A DNA stretch of 64,000 nucleotides from Flaveria trinervia. Its lineage: Eukaryota > Streptophyta > Magnoliopsida > Asterales > Asteraceae. The position numbers were made by a program, and so were the translations under genes. The notes beneath the pieces were generated by a model that worked only from the letters and a program-made list of their open reading frames with translations, had not been told where the DNA came from and ran no database searches. The stretch lies in NCBI GenBank assembly GCA_025506515.1, contig CM046451.1:41125701-41189700 (forward strand), in the 5' to 3' direction. Every line of letters begins with the position of its first letter. The first letter of the stretch is position 1. This document shows, in pieces, positions 1 to 12,163 of this stretch.

Positions 1-1903
1 TGAATTGACTTCGACTTCTAAAACTGCTTTTTCTTTCTTAGTTTCTTCCTGGGAGTTTAAGTAGAACTTTATATCATTGGCTTGATTAAAAGCAACAACC
101 TTGGTTTCCCGTAGTTGTTTATTTAAAAGTTCTATTTTCTCTATATAACTGTGCTCATTTTGCTTTAAAATCTGATTAGCTTCTATGCACTGTTGTAAGT
201 CATTTACTAAGCTATCATTGTGGTCTAATAACCTAGAAAATTTTAAATCTATGCTTTCTCTAAATTTATTACATTCATTACAAGCATGATTTCAAATAGT
301 TGGTCTTTTGTACTTACCTGTAAAGACTCGGTTGAATTAGCCATCATAGCAGAATTTGACTATTCGGATGCTGGAGATTCTGAACATGTCGTTACGAATT
401 CTTCTTCAGTCAGGTGATCGACCACATTCGCAGTATCTTTGTTATCTAACATCACTAGTTCAACTGCAATTTCACCTTTACTTGTAGAGTCATCATCCAA
501 ACCCTCGACATGGGCAATGTTCGATTCACCCGGAGACACAAAACTAAAGGTCCAATCTTATCCTTCGTCACCTTGAGTAGTCAAGGCCTTTGTCTCTTTG
601 CCTATCGAGGTAGCTCACTCGTGATTTCTCTTGACGGTTGAAGGATGAGAATGGATTCACGTTACCTGTCTTCTTGGGCTTTACACATTCACGTTTGAAA
701 TGCATTTTTTCTCAATAGTTAAAGCAGGTAACTTTGGTTTGGCAAAACCAAAGGTATTGTCTTTTGTGGCTATCAAGTTCTATCCAGTCTTCTTTACAAA
801 CTTTTTTGCTCTTCGGACAGCATTTCCCAAAGCGCACATTATATCCATTCTCTCTTCTTCATTCTCATCCACCTACTCGTAGTCTTCATCGACTAGATGG
901 CAATTACCAAATTTCCCTTTAACTAGACCATCATAAGAATAAACAAGTGCTACTTGGAGATCCATGTGCTCTTTTGCTACTTCCATCGAGATATTACCAA
1001 GATTCCGGTCTTAAACTTTGTAGTGTTGGCTTCAGGCACTATATATTGGGTAGTGGATGACCTTGATGTTTGTGGTCCTCAAGCGGTGGATTGGGAAGGA
1101 GTAGCTAAACTACACACAAACGCTATTTGAAGTGGTGCTCCTGAACTGGTTGGGTTGGGAGATGAGATATACAGTGAAGGATTCTGGTCGTAGGATCCTT
1201 TCTGTGACCTCTACTTGATCCTCAGTTCCTCCTCCCTCAATTTCAGGATGAAGTCATTATGTCTAATTTTGCCAGTATATTGTTCTATCTCAAGTTAGAC
1301 ACAAATGAGTCCCACTTCTCAGGCAAACCATTAGCAAAAGCTTGACACTTTGCCTTCCATTGACGTTGAGACCCCATGAGTGTGTAGCTCACTCATTAGA
1401 TGGTAGAACCTATTTATGACATCATCCATACTTTCTTGCCCCATCGAAGAGAAGTTATCAAACTCCTTCTTCAGTGCCTTTGCCTTTAAAGCCCTCAACG
1501 TCACATTTCCGTCGTATCTTTTCTTCAAAGCTTCCCATAACTTCTTTGCCTATTTTTTCTTAGAAAATTGATGTAATATGTCTTTTGGTATTGACTGAGT
1601 CAACAAGGCATACACCTTCTTCTCACCATTATACTTCGCTTTCTGGTTATCAATCATACCTCCCAAGGTTAGCTTAACACCATCAGCACCTAACGACATA
1701 CTATAACCTGTCTCAATAGATTGCCGAAGGTTGGGATCAACTCCATTAAGATACATCTCGAATTGCTACTTCCATTGTGGGTAATCATCTATCGTGATAA
1801 CTTTACGTGGTTTATTGTGATTCCCAATTTCATTTTCCAGAAGCAGAAGGTTCTGGATCCGTGACTCCCTACCGGCAATGAACGCCGAGAACTGATCTTC
1901 CAT
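1..1903 (-). pseudogene. gag of element A, broken
   Basis: This encodes the Copia capsid/nucleocapsid polyprotein that would package element RNA in cytoplasmic particles. The start ATG at 1903 opens a protein beginning MEDQFSAF, as in B and C. The N-terminal retrotransposon-Gag domain (DDYPQWK, then YLNGVDPNLRQSIE, ALKAKALKKEFDNFSSM, FYHLMSELHTHGV) is readable from 1903 to about 1200 but is interrupted by in-frame stops near 1764 and 1548 and again near 1330. The zinc knuckle near 690-740 keeps its first Cys, but the second is Tyr and is followed by a stop. From about 555 to 1 the sequence matches the acidic and coiled-coil part of Gag in element C. The rest of pol is outside the window. This is a dead copy; identification is firm from homology with the two other copies in the window. 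Confidence 0.88.
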
Positions 1904-2440
1904 ATTATTAAACTTTGAACTTTTGAACTTTAAACTTGTGCAAATGGATAGATGCGAATGAGTCAATCATGCGATTGGACAAATCCAGATAAGTCAATCG
2001 TGCGACTGGACAAATGCTGTTGGCGAATGCGGATGACTCAGTCGTGCGAATGGAGTGTGCCAATGAATTCAATTGTGTGATTGGATTCAGTCGTACGTAT
2101 GGAGTGTGCGATTGGAGACAACCGAATGGGGTTCTTCAGTCGTACGAATAAGTGAGCGACTGAGTTCAATCGTGCGAATGGGAGGTGTGATTGAGTTCAG
2201 TCGTGCGATTTGGCCAATCGTGCGACTGGAGGCTGCTGTTTTTGAAAATTCGAAGGTTTTTTGACACTTTGACATAAAACATGATTTTTCAAGAAAATTT
2301 TCCGTATGCACAAAAAATAAACTTTTTGACTTGGAGACATCGAAAACATTGCTTTACTAAAAAAAAGTGACTCTTTTGAATGAAAAACATGATTTTTTCA
2401 CCGAAACTAATCGAATAACACGCAAAATCAAGAGCCAAAA
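1904..2440 (-). repeat. 5' leader of element A with palindromic repeat array
   Basis: This noncoding leader lies between gag and the primer-binding site. From about 1940 to 2235 it is filled with degenerate copies of a short palindrome (CAATCGTGCGATTG or CAGTCGTGCGACTG type) alternating with GCGAATGCGGATGACTC-like units. The same layout appears in the leaders of B (26455-26760) and C (59410-59690). The small ORFs seen here on either strand are by-products of the repeat. Confidence 0.75.
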
Positions 2441-2451
2441 CTCTGATACCA
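2441..2451 (-). other. Primer-binding site of element A
   Basis: On the minus strand this reads TGGTATCAGAG, two bases inside the LTR end. It is the classical complement of the 3' end of plant initiator-Met tRNA, which primes minus-strand cDNA synthesis in Copia elements. It is the best preserved PBS of the three family I copies. Confidence 0.9.
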
Positions 2452-2453
2452 GT

Positions 2454-3175
2454 TGTTAGGGACCGTGTACGTACAAAGTACTAACTGATAATACGTGAAA
2501 CCAAATCAAATAGTTCCGAATCCTTTTTGATTGGCGATCCAATCAGTGATAACGCAGTCTCGATCAATCTAACGATTAAAGAAATGTTAAGAACGATTAG
2601 AACAAGATCAACTGCGAAATATGAACTCGGAACATGCTTTCTAGAGTCTCTGGACTGCTAGGGTACGAATATGTGTTCAAGTGTTTCGATTTCTTCTGTT
2701 TTTCGATGAATTAAGTGGTATTTATAGGTTAGGGTTTTCCAATCGTACGACTGAACCATTAGCATGGTTTAGGCGTGCGACTGAACAATGCGATTGATCC
2801 ATACACACCACTGAAGGTTGAGTTGTGTGACTGAGTCAATCTTATGTCTAAATCATGCGACTGCTACAGTCTCCTGATTCAGTAGTGCGACTGGTCCGTA
2901 AGCATGAAGTATTGATGCGTATGGTCCATTCGCATGAAGACTTCATACGATTAAGTTTGAACACGTTTCTCAATCATTATTGACTAAGAACCATGCACAA
3001 TAACCTCAAACCTATATAGTTAGTTCAACATAGTTTAACACATATAGACAATGAAACATTAAACATTATAAGCATCAATCACATATTATATTTCATTCAA
3101 CTCATTCATTACATATGTCTTAGACATGGCATACATTTACATTAAGCTCCTAAACTAGGTACATGTGTATGAACA
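2454..3175 (-). repeat. 5' LTR of element A (722 bp)
   Basis: The boundaries are set by alignment with the LTRs of B and C. In plus orientation it starts TGTTAGG and ends GAACA, so on its own strand it runs TGTTC...CTAACA. It shares with the other copies the AAGCTCCTAAACTAGGTAC block at its own 5' end, a TATTTATA (minus TATAAATA) box, and many TCGTGCGACTGA-like palindromes at about 2740-2950, several degraded. Confidence 0.9.
2719..2738 (-). promoter_or_regulatory. LTR promoter of element A: TATA box with adjacent telo-box motif
   Basis: On the minus strand, AAAACCCTAACC sits immediately upstream of TATAAATA. The TATA box is the likely core promoter of the element. The AAACCCTAA core is identical to the plant telo-box element known from promoters of translation-related genes. 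The same pair is kept in the 5' LTRs of B (27248-27267) and C (60175-60193, with one change). Confidence 0.6.
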
Positions 3176-5270
3176 ACTTTTCAAGGAATTACTTCTCTAG
3201 GTTCTCTGATGAGCATTTCTTTTCCTTTGTGTTCGTCTTTGCTCTCTAGAATCACAAGCTTTGCAGGAAGTTTGTCTTGATGTTTAAAAGCAGGATTTGG
3301 AGCTTTAGTCGTGAATCTCACTCCAGTTTCTAGTCCCACCTTCATAACATGCTCCATCATCCTTCTCAACTCACCAACTTATCTCCCTTTTAGCTTATGC
3401 AATTTGTAGTAATGACCTAGTAACCAACAACTCATATAGTATTTGCTTATTTTTGTTATATCACTGTGACCCAACTCCTTTTTTGTTATTTGAATGGACT
3501 GAATGTTTGTGTAGATTTCATAATAGCAGTTACGGATTTTGAATCTTGCAAGCTCAAAATATTTGAGTATATACTCTCATTCATACTCATTCTTTCAACC
3601 ATGTCATATGGAAAATTATTGTTAATCAAAGTTATGAACAAGGTAGATTCTGGCCTTTCTTCAATAATATCTTTTGTGGTCATCAGTTTATCATCTTTTT
3701 CTTGTTGTTCATTTGGAGATTACATCTTCGTTAACTCATTCCCTCATCATTACTCTCTTCTTCAGCATATGACTTAGCCCTCATAGTAGATAAATCTACT
3801 AAAGGAGTGTGTTGAGGAGACATAGGTTTTGTTCTTTTGGATGAATCTTTAATTTCAATCACTTCTTTCTTGAATGAACCCAAATACTTTCTTTTCCGTA
3901 TATTGTATGATTGGCTTCAAACCTTCAGTTGATTCTTTTGTTGCTTTTATTGAAGGAGTACTGGATCCAACAACACAAAGTCACATCTTCAGCTCCTTAA
4001 TTTCTTGATCTTTTCTTTTCCAAAGAACAACTTGATCATGGATAGTTTTGTCTGTATTGTTGGCCTCTATGATGAGCTGGTCCCTTTCATACTTCTCATA
4101 TTCAATAGATTCCATTAATTCATTCACTAGCTAATGAAGAGCATATATAACCTCATGATTAGTTACAACATCTTCTCTCAATCTTTTAATTGATGCTACT
4201 TGTTTTGTCAACATCTCTTCCTTCTCCCTTAACATCCTCTTTTGCTCCCTTATTCTTACTAACATTTTGTTAGACTTGATTATCAATTTGTTGTACTCAG
4301 CCACAAGGTAACTCTTACTCACATTTATGTCATCATCACTCAGATCATCTTCATTGTATACAATAACATCAACATAGTTTACTTCTTCTTTATCTTGTTG
4401 ATTATTGTCAGCAATCTTAGCCTTATCACCTTCATCAGGAGCTATACTTACAAAACTTTATCTAGAAGCTTTTTTAGTAGCAATAAGGGACATGTCCTGT
4501 TGATCATCATAAACTAGCTCTTAAGGAATCTTGACATTTGGATCAAACATATGTGCAAACATGGTTATATCTTCACCTTCATTCTTGCCACTAATCTTGT
4601 TCAAGATAGATCTTCCTAAATGAGCTTCTATAAACACATCACTAACTCTTTCTATCCTAGGCAATTCAGGATTGATGATCAGTTATATAAACCTTGGAAA
4701 CATGAACATCTTATCCAGATTTTGAACATTAAATTGGTCACACAAACACCTTAGAATGTACTTTGAGTAGTTATACTTCTTCCTACAAAGATTTTTATAA
4801 TTCCAAAAGAGATATGCCTTGAAAATCTATCCAATCCGGATTTCCTATTTGAAATGCACTTAAGATATGCCTTTCTTAATCTCTCCTTTTACAAAATCAC
4901 CATGATATCCCATTAGATAGAATATCTTCTCAATGTATTCATTTTCAAACACATCAGGATGACCTATCTCTTGATCTCCCAGCTCAAGCACTCTTCTTAT
5001 GATATGCTCATTGATTCTTAGCCGTCTTTTCATAATAGCTGCATAAATAACTTCACTTTCTCCTTCTTCTACTATCTCAACAGAGTTCCACAAATTGACA
5101 GTGTATTGTTGATAGATTACAGGCTGTGCCGACAGGGTATAGAACAACCAAGATCTTCTTAAATAGCATATACATTTGTATCGTTGATAGATGAGGTCTC
5201 GACACCCTTTAGGCAAACGGTCGTCTACATTTAGAAAAGCATATACATTGTGCACTCTAGCAAACTGATT
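3176..5270 (-). pseudogene. Extra 3' ORF (aORF) remnant of a family II Copia element
   Basis: This is a minus-strand coding remnant with several frames and stops. The N-terminal core lies at 4860-5267: an HNVYAF block, then PVIYQQYTVNLWNSVEIV, then RRVLELGDQEI. It aligns with the aORF start of element E (near 40001) and with the aORF of C (near 50300). Downstream are an acidic stretch and a charged coiled coil at 4131-4322 (EQKRMLREKEEMLTKQ), then weaker pieces at 3486-3683 and 3181-3369. The first codons are cut at 5270 by repeat F, and the C-terminal end is cut at 3176 by the LTR of A. It could be the missing 3' part of element G, which has the same orientation, but nothing proves this. No function is known; it belongs to an LTR element, not to the host. 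Confidence 0.7.
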
Positions 5271-5548
5271 TGTCACACCCCGACCGACGTTGGAATCATC
5301 GGGGCGGACGAATGTGAAACCATTGTTTTTATCACATGGAACCAAATACGTTGGAATAATATTGAATACCATTTATCATTGAATAATACTACACAATTAA
5401 GTCATTACAATACCACAAGGATATAAACAACAACATAAGATGTTTAATTAAACTAAATCCAAGTCCTATATGAGCAAGAAGAGTTCATCAAGTTGCAATC
5501 CTGAAACATGTTAAAAAAAAGGGTGAACATTGAATGTTGGTGAGTTTC
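5271..5548 (+). repeat. Left part of interrupted repeat F (LTR-like, starts TGTCACACCCC)
   Basis: It begins abruptly with TGTCACACCCCGACC inside the aORF remnant and contains the imperfect inverted pair CCCCGACC/GAATCATCGGGG. Its sequence ends at GGTGAGTTTC where element B starts, and it resumes at 27702 on the far side of B. A TG start and this opening sequence suggest an LTR of another retrotransposon group, common in Asteraceae as far as I recall. The other end was not identified. Confidence 0.5.
5544..5548. other. Target-site duplication of element B (left copy)
   Basis: GTTTC here and ATTTC at 27702-27706 flank the outer ends of B, differing at one base. The left LTR end reads TCTTAGG instead of TGTTAGG, so both the TSD and the LTR terminus have decayed slightly. 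Confidence 0.65.
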
Positions 5549-6250
5549 TCTTAGGACGGTGTACAGACGGAGTACTAACTGATAATGCGTGAAACTAGAT
5601 CAAATAGTGTGGATTCCTATTGGATTGGCGATCCAAGAAGTGAGAAGGTAGTTCAGATCAATCTAACGATTAAAGAAATGTTAAGAACGATTAGAACAGA
5701 ATCAACTGTGAATATGAAGTTGGAACAGGTTCTCTGGAGTCTCTAGACGACTAGGGTACGAATATGAGTCGAAATTCTTGAAGTTTTTTTGTTTTTCCAC
5801 GAAGTACGTGGTTTTTTTTGGTTAGGGTTTGTCAATCATCCGACTGAATCATGCGATTGATTCATACGCACGTCTGTAGATTTAGTCGTGCGACTGAGCC
5901 AATCTTATGTCTCAATGGTGCGACTGATCCAGTCTCCTAGTTTAGTCGTGCAACTGGTCCATTAGCTTGAAGTATTCATGCGTATGATCCATTAGCATGG
6001 TCCATTCGCATGAAGACTTCATAAAATTAAGTTTGAACATGTTTCTCAACCATTATTAGTCAATAACTATGTACAATAACATCAACCTATATAGTTAGTT
6101 CAATATGCTTTATTACACAATAAACAATGAAACATTAAACATTATATGCATCAATCACATATTGTATTTCATTCAGCTCATCCATTACATATGTAATACA
6201 TGACAAACATTGTACATTAAGCTCCTAAACTAGGTACATATATATCAACA
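5549..6250 (-). repeat. 3' LTR of element B (702 bp)
   Basis: It aligns with the 5' LTR of B at 26983-27701 and with the LTR of A. The TATA region is lost here (a T run in place of TATTTATA near 5812). The palindrome array is kept at about 5830-6015, including AGTCGTGCGACT at 5884-5895. Confidence 0.9.
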
Positions 6251-6261
6251 AACTCCCCCTT
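6251..6261 (-). other. Polypurine tract of element B
   Basis: On the minus strand AAGGGGGAGTT directly abuts the LTR start TGTTGATA. This is the expected primer for plus-strand cDNA. The stop of the aORF lies only about 20 bp upstream. Confidence 0.85.
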
Positions 6262-6281
6262 GGACCTAGTTTACATTAGTG

Positions 6282-9200
6282 TCAAACATTCTTCATTAGC
6301 TCCTCAAATCTCTTGTACTTCTCCTCTCTAGTAACTCCTGTATGTATCTCAAATGCAAAATATAATCTTATAACATTATAGATCCGTAGGGCTTGTACAA
6401 TATCTTACGCGTCATAGAATAGTGGCCACTTGTACAATGTGTAGACATCTTCTATAGACAAGTTTGTAAGCAACATTAGGTCGAATACCCAGATAGTTTC
6501 CATTTTGCCCTCTCTTTGTAGAACTATGACCGCTTCGCCTGTTCTACAATCATAATACAACCATTTGAAGTGTGGAATAAAGTCCTGTGGCATTTCCCAT
6601 AAGGGAATCTTGGACATTGTGCACGGAGGACTCAACTTCAGCACCACCTTAGGCTTTCCAGAAATGGGATCCACTTCCGACCTTGAGATGTACCTCTTCA
6701 GTGGTTGAGGTCTGAAGTTTACCCATCAGGTGTGGTATTTCTTCTTTAGTGCTACGTCAAAGACATTTTCTTCGGATCAACATATAACAAGTTTAAGCGT
6801 ACCAGCTGGTTGAGCTCAAAACCTGGAAGAGTCTTCAGATCATATGGGAATCTGAAGTACACTATTCCCTTCACCCTCTTATCTGCATAAACGTTAAGAT
6901 CCTCAAAATATACCCACACAACAATCTTGCCCGACACCTTTAGATGTTTCTTGACCTTGTAGAGCTTGTTGTAGGCATTTGGCTTTTGAGCAGTGCATTA
7001 GGCTCGTATCTCAACAAAACAAGCCACACATTCAACCTTCTTTATATCAACATCAACATTCGAGGCTTGGGGGTTGGCTTTCTTTCTTTTCTGTCTCTTT
7101 TTCCATCTCATCCGGTTTGTCAAATATAGCACTGCCTAGAGTGTCACCTAAGTTGGGGATCACATTTCCCTCTCGGTTAGTGTACTCTGGATAGTGCTCA
7201 GCTGTGACATCCTCAATCTCTATTTCAACTACGTCATTTAGCTCATCATCACTTGTCACCTCAAAAGTAGGTGCATGTTTGACAATCTCATCTGGATTTA
7301 GCCTGAACATCTCTGCAAGTTGCTCATCGGTCAGGTCGTGTATGATTTCTCCTTCTTTGGGAGTGTAGCTCACTGACCTTCTGACAATCTCTTGCAAATC
7401 AAGAATCGTTGTGAATGGAGACTTGATTTTCTGTAGGGGAGCAACATCATATTCATCTTACTGAGATGTTTGATATGCTTGATTTAAACATGTAACACAT
7501 CTACCATTAGTAATTAATCAAGACATTTAAAACATTAGATAAATATATATATAAACATTAATTACAGAATTGTAATACAAGATTCAAGTACAAAAGTTTT
7601 CAAATACATAAACATCTAGTCATTACTTTTGTCTTTATCAGTCAACTCTTCAATAGCAGGGGCTAAGGATTATGCTCCTTGGTCTTGTGCTCCCTTTGTC
7701 CTTCTTTCTTGACCTTGAGCTGAAGTTGATGCAGCTGCATCACCTTCTTTATCATTATCATCATCTTTCTTCTTTTCCCTTGGTTCTTCATCATCACTAT
7801 TGTCTTCTTTATCAGACTCATCATCATCACCATCATCTTCATCTTCATCATCATTATCACTATCACCTTCTCTGATCTTTAGAGGCTTATCTTTTGATCC
7901 ATTCAGTTTGAGCATGATCTTTTTATTCTTTGCCTCCAACTCCTCAAGCCTATTAACTGATTTATCATTCTGCTCCTGGAGTTGGGAAATCTGTTGTGCT
8001 TGAGCAGCATTATGATCCCCAAGCTGACTTAGCTGTGTTGCACTTTGCTCATCAATAGCTACCAGCTTAAACACCATCTAGTTTAGTGCTACTAGCTGTT
8101 CTTCTAGCCCAATGGTGGGTAGAGTGGGTCATGTGGTGAAGGTAATGTGGGTTGATGGGTCTGCTTAGTGGCTGGTGGTGGTAGTGGTTGATGTGGTGAA
8201 TATAGGTGGTGGGATAGGATTGGATGGTGAAGGGGTGGTTGTAGTAGTGGTGGTTCGGAGTGTGGTAGTAGTGGTAGTGGTGTGGTAGTAGTGGTGGTAG
8301 TTGTGGTGGATGTGGTGGTAGCTATGGCAGTAGTGGTGGTTGTGGCAGTGGTAGTGGATGGGTTCAAAGTAAATCTAGAACTCTTACCCTTTTTGCCATA
8401 AAGGTGAACCATCCTCTTCTTCATCGAGCCCTTAGAGATAGAGGCTCAGCCTTGGCTGCTGAGCTGGTCCGGGGTGTAAGATGGATCAGTATCAGTAATA
8501 ACAGCATCCCCGGACTCACCCTTGCATCCACCAACCGCCCTGAGCCCTCTCTCAGTGGCTATGATCCGGCTTCCAACCGTCCATACCAAGGGATCCTCAT
8601 CCGACTCTTCCTCCTCAGCCAGCTGGAAGTCGGGGTGGATTGGAGCCTGCTCGGATCCACCTGGACCCTCACCTCCTTGACCATCACCGTGGTCATCATC
8701 ATCAGAGTCATTGGATGGTAGAGCAATAGACTAATTCTCAGGAACTATCGTCATGACGCCACTTCCTTCTAGCTAGCGCCACATAATCCTCCCGGGCCAA
8801 ATGCCCAAACAGTCTCCTAATTGGGGGCTTCAACTGCTTGCCCCGGTATACCTTCATCCTCCCGAGGGTAGTGTCATCCATGACCTCAAGTGTGACTGCA
8901 TCCTCACTCTCCTTGGGCAGCAAGGGTAACTTCTGGTCAATGATCATCTGAAATGCGGGTACATATAGAAGCACTCCTTTCCCTTTGCTTCTGTGTTCTT
9001 GACCCAGTAGGTGAAGATCATCCGTCAGAAACTGAATGGATGATTCAGTACCAGAGCCACATAGGCATTCTGGATCTGATCAGACATCTCATCAAAGCCT
9101 CCCTTCTTTGAGCCTATGCACATGAGCATCACATGTGCCAAGTACTTGAACTGGGGGCACAGGTTGCTCTTGTGAGCACACCTGTATTAATGTCCACAGC

Positions 9201-9535
9201 GTACTTGTCCCAGAGAAAACAACCTCGAACTATTATAGAATGCAATCTGGTTGGGCAGTCACTATCATCTCCCAACTCTAACACCCTCCTTAAATCTTCC
9301 TCGCTTATCTTAATCTCCTCCCCAAATATGGAACTTCGAATACGATGTGTTCAGCAGACTTGTCTACTACAATGCTTTCCTAGAAAGCCTGCTGAATCGG
9401 TTGATATGGGGTGCACGAGGTAGATATGGCCTTGAAGATCCTCGATCTTTGTAGGAAGGCAATAATCCCAGCAAAATCAGAAGCATTCCGGGAGGTGACA
9501 TCAAGATGTGCATAGAGGTTATGCTTTGTGCTCAT
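6282..9535 (-). pseudogene. Extra 3' ORF (aORF) of element B, broken
   Basis: About 3.25 kb of degraded coding sequence lies between the spacer and the polypurine tract; the stop at 6282 is inferred from the C copy. The ATG at 9535 opens MSTKHNLYAHLD, shared with C. In order come an N-terminal domain (about 9535-8740, with MIIDQKLPLLPKESEDAV and GRMKVYRGKQLKPPIRRL), a basic patch (KKRMVHLYGKKGK), a Thr/Pro/His-rich linker (8104-8424), a Gln-rich coiled-coil segment and an Asp/Glu tract (7670-8077), an acidic segment (7053-7397), and a C-terminal domain (6405-6937) ending in FKWLYYDCRTGEAVIVL. An extra stop at 6405 truncates the C-terminus compared with C. I see no clear signal peptide or transmembrane segment, so an envelope role is not supported by what is visible. 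Its position matches the third ORF of Sirevirus-type elements. Function unknown. Confidence 0.75.
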
Positions 9536-9639
9536 AGTCCATCTACTCGCCATGCTTCTGTCACACTAGATAAATAAATGTTAGAGTTTGTGTAGGTGAA
9601 CGACATTTGAATTTAATGGACTTGAATTATTTTGTTTTG

Positions 9640-9850
9640 TCATGCGAATGGACAGTGCGATTGAGTCTTAGTCGTTCGAATGAGCTCAGTTGTGCGAATG
9701 AACCTGCGACTTAACTCAGTCGTATGCTGTTCTAAGCGGTTGAACTAGTCGTGCGAGTGAATTCATATGCATGGTTCATTCGTGCCATTGAGTCATTCGC
9801 CCATTTCAATCGTGCGATTGAAGTTCATCAGTGTGTCCATTCGTATATGT
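9640..9850. repeat. Palindromic repeat array just upstream of the element B aORF
   Basis: A run of degenerate units such as TTCGTGCCATTGAG, TCGTGCGAGTGA and TCAATCGTGCGATTGA fills this noncoding stretch 100 bp upstream of the aORF start. The counterpart in C is at 50590-50880. Confidence 0.7.
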
Positions 9851-10224
9851 CTGTGTATAGTACTGTATATTCGGTTCTTGGTCTATACTTGATGTTAAGC
9901 GTTTAGGTTAGACTATTTGACTCGCAATCAATCAAAACAACACTTAATACTAAATAAATTGACGTTTAAGCCCATGTTAGTGGTTTATTTTGAAGGTTTG
10001 TCTCGGTTTAGTTTTCACCCAATTTGGTACTTAAGGCTTGATTAATCTGACCATATAGGTCAATTTTAGTCTCTCATTACGTGTAGAAACAAAGCGTAAT
10101 CGTTAGTGTCACAATCAGGAAGCTAAATCACGGATACAGAATTTGGGCAGAGTAACCTTGCATTCGTGTGATTTAAGTGCAATTTGGGGGTGATGAGCAT
10201 CTACGACCGATTCCACTATATTTA

Positions 10225-10550
10225 TACTAGGTTTTCCTTCAGTTGTGCAATTGAACCTATTCACACTCTTGATTCGTGCAACTGGGGCTCAATCGTGCGA
10301 CTAGCTCAGTCGGTCACATTCAGTCCGGCGACTAGGTTTCAGTCGTGCGACTAACTCATTCGGTCGCCACCATTCGTGAGATTGGTTCATTCTAGTCATC
10401 CAATCATATGGATTGCCCCATGCTTATCATACAATCGTACGTATGGTCCATACGTGTGGTTCAGTTGTGCGATTGGGCTCATACGCATGATCCAATCGTG
10501 CGACTGGTTCATACTTATGGTCCACTCTTACAAATGGCTCATACTTATTA
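10225..10550. repeat. Second palindromic repeat array in the element B spacer
   Basis: Further units of the same family, including AGTCGTGCGACT at 10341-10352 and several CAATCGTGCGACTGG-like copies. The matching array in C is at 51250-51545. The 10376-10564 open frame on the plus strand is only a translation of these repeats. Confidence 0.7.
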
Positions 10551-10612
10551 GTTTGACCTTATGACATTTCAAACACTTATCCTTTTAACTATAGATAAAA
10601 TGTTATGATCGA

Positions 10613-10722
10613 TGAACATCTCAGACATGATCCTTTTAACCTTTTAAAAAACTGTTGATCACCTCAGACGCAATCCTTTTACCATAAAACCGATTGGTCA
10701 CCTCAAACATGACCTCTTTTAA
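10613..10722. repeat. Short degenerate repeat array (TCACCTCAGACGTGACC type), element B
   Basis: Three spaced copies of a unit resembling GATCACCTCAGACGTGACC followed by CTTTTAA. The homologous site in C (51606-51763) has four copies with better preserved sequence. Each copy contains an imperfect TCAC...GTGA inverted pair. Confidence 0.6.
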
Positions 10723-10739
10723 GTGAGTGTTTCATAGAT

Positions 10740-12163
10740 TGAATTCCGGTTCCTAGTCCAACTTTTACCAACTAAATGACTAAAAATTAATAAATAAAGC
10801 AACTGAAAATGTAGCAAACAAAATTAAGACATATTTTTGTATTTTTGATTTGAGGTGGATATTAAACCTATTAGAATAATTCGAATCGATTTTATTTCCT
10901 CTACAACACAACTTCAATTTTAGTTTATCATTTCTGGTACAATTCATTATCGAATCATACAGGTATATCAGAATCACTTGGGACATTTTAATATACAATA
11001 TTGATGCTAGATCCTTGTTTTCACTAATAGTCAATAGCAATTTTGGAAATCATACTAGAGCCACAAGATGCACACAATGATTTTCACTTTCTAGAACTGC
11101 AGCTCAAGATGATTGTCAGTATACTTGTCCTCTTAAATCCATACATAGATTTTTGACACACATTGATGATGATTTAAGGTTTAATTATTTCAACAAGCAT
11201 TTGTGGATCCCACACTTATGTGGTAATCAATGTTCCTCAGGAGATTTTTGAGCGGTCTACAGGTATATTTCAAGAAGAAACTATTCTAAGTGGTTTTAAA
11301 GAGATGCCAAGCCTCGGGTCAGTGCCATTGCACAGCAGAGAAGCGCAAACAACAATGAATTCTAGAATATTTAGGTTATGCTTATCCTCAGGTCAGTGCC
11401 ACCACACAGCAAAAAGGCACACAACCTATCTTCTTGTTTGAGCAATATTATTTTCTTTTTTGGCATATCGCACCAACAACATAAGTTATTAGCTTGATTG
11501 CTTTTTGCATTTTTCATGTGCTTTGCTCATATTTTATGGTCGCCCACACACATATGTGGCGTTTGTTTTGCACTCCACCCCTTATTGGAACAACGTTGAT
11601 TGTGTTAACGAGGGATAAGATGGGAACCCACAGTAGGTTGAACAAATTAGTTTTGCAATTGAAACCACCAATGAGATCTACTTGTCTATTGTGTTGAATC
11701 TACTGACACATCATATAATGAACTAGTAGCCTCTAGGCCTACTTTTTCTATGTTCTGTTAGTAGCCTACTAGTTTTACTATCATTTTTCCTTTTATTTTG
11801 CTTAGACTTTTCAGAATTAAACTTTGAATTCTGCATCTTATTCAGTTAAACTTTTTCAAGTCCCAAATAATAGGTTCCCTGTGTACTATCATTTTCCAAA
11901 TACGTTGAATCAGTATCACAGATTGATTTCTTTCCTTTTAGCTAAGCTATCCTCCTCTCTCGTTTTTATAAGTAATTAAATAAAACAAACGACTAATTTA
12001 ATACTAATCTAACCTATTGTCACCCTAAAATTATAACACTCAAAATATTTTTTGAGTTTTTGGATTTTATAGAAATAGGAAAATAAAAATAAAATAAGAA
12101 AAATTATAGAAAATAAAAATAAAAAGTTGTTGGACTAAGCAAATTTCATCCTCTAGGATCACA
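10740..12163. other. Noncoding spacer of element B between pol and the palindrome arrays
   Basis: No convincing gene. The stretch aligns with 51780-53173 of element C. It holds a direct repeat of about 40 bp at 11312-11350 and 11386-11426 (core GGTCAGTGCCA...CACAGCA), which is also duplicated in C (52345-52383 and 52418-52458). The segment 11220-11441 is open on the plus strand and resembles the plus-strand frame at 52104-52343 in C, but in B the frame is broken upstream. Confidence 0.6.

Larger units (their letters stand above)
1..3175 (-). mobile_element. Element A: 5' part of a family I Copia retrotransposon
   Basis: The element reads right to left: 5' LTR (2454-3175), primer-binding site, leader with palindromic repeats, then gag, which leaves the window at base 1. 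It is the same family as B and C: its LTR has B's subtype sequence (a GTGTACAGACGG-like stretch near the LTR end), and its Gag matches theirs throughout. It sits directly against the aORF remnant at 3176, so it probably inserted there. The other LTR and the target-site duplication lie outside the window and cannot be tested. Confidence 0.9.

Noticed and set aside
2073..2311. Opposing short frames in the A leader
   Set aside because: Produced by the palindrome array, which reads similarly on both strands.
3466..3777. 103-codon plus-strand frame with hydrophobic stretches
   Set aside because: It is antisense to the aORF remnant (3486-3683 on the minus strand has the expected charged composition). 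The hydrophobicity is a by-product.
7672..7875. Poly-His/Leu-rich plus-strand frames (also 48596-48802)
   Set aside because: They are antisense translations of the Asp/Glu-coding, TCATCATC-like stretch in the extra ORF. No independent support.
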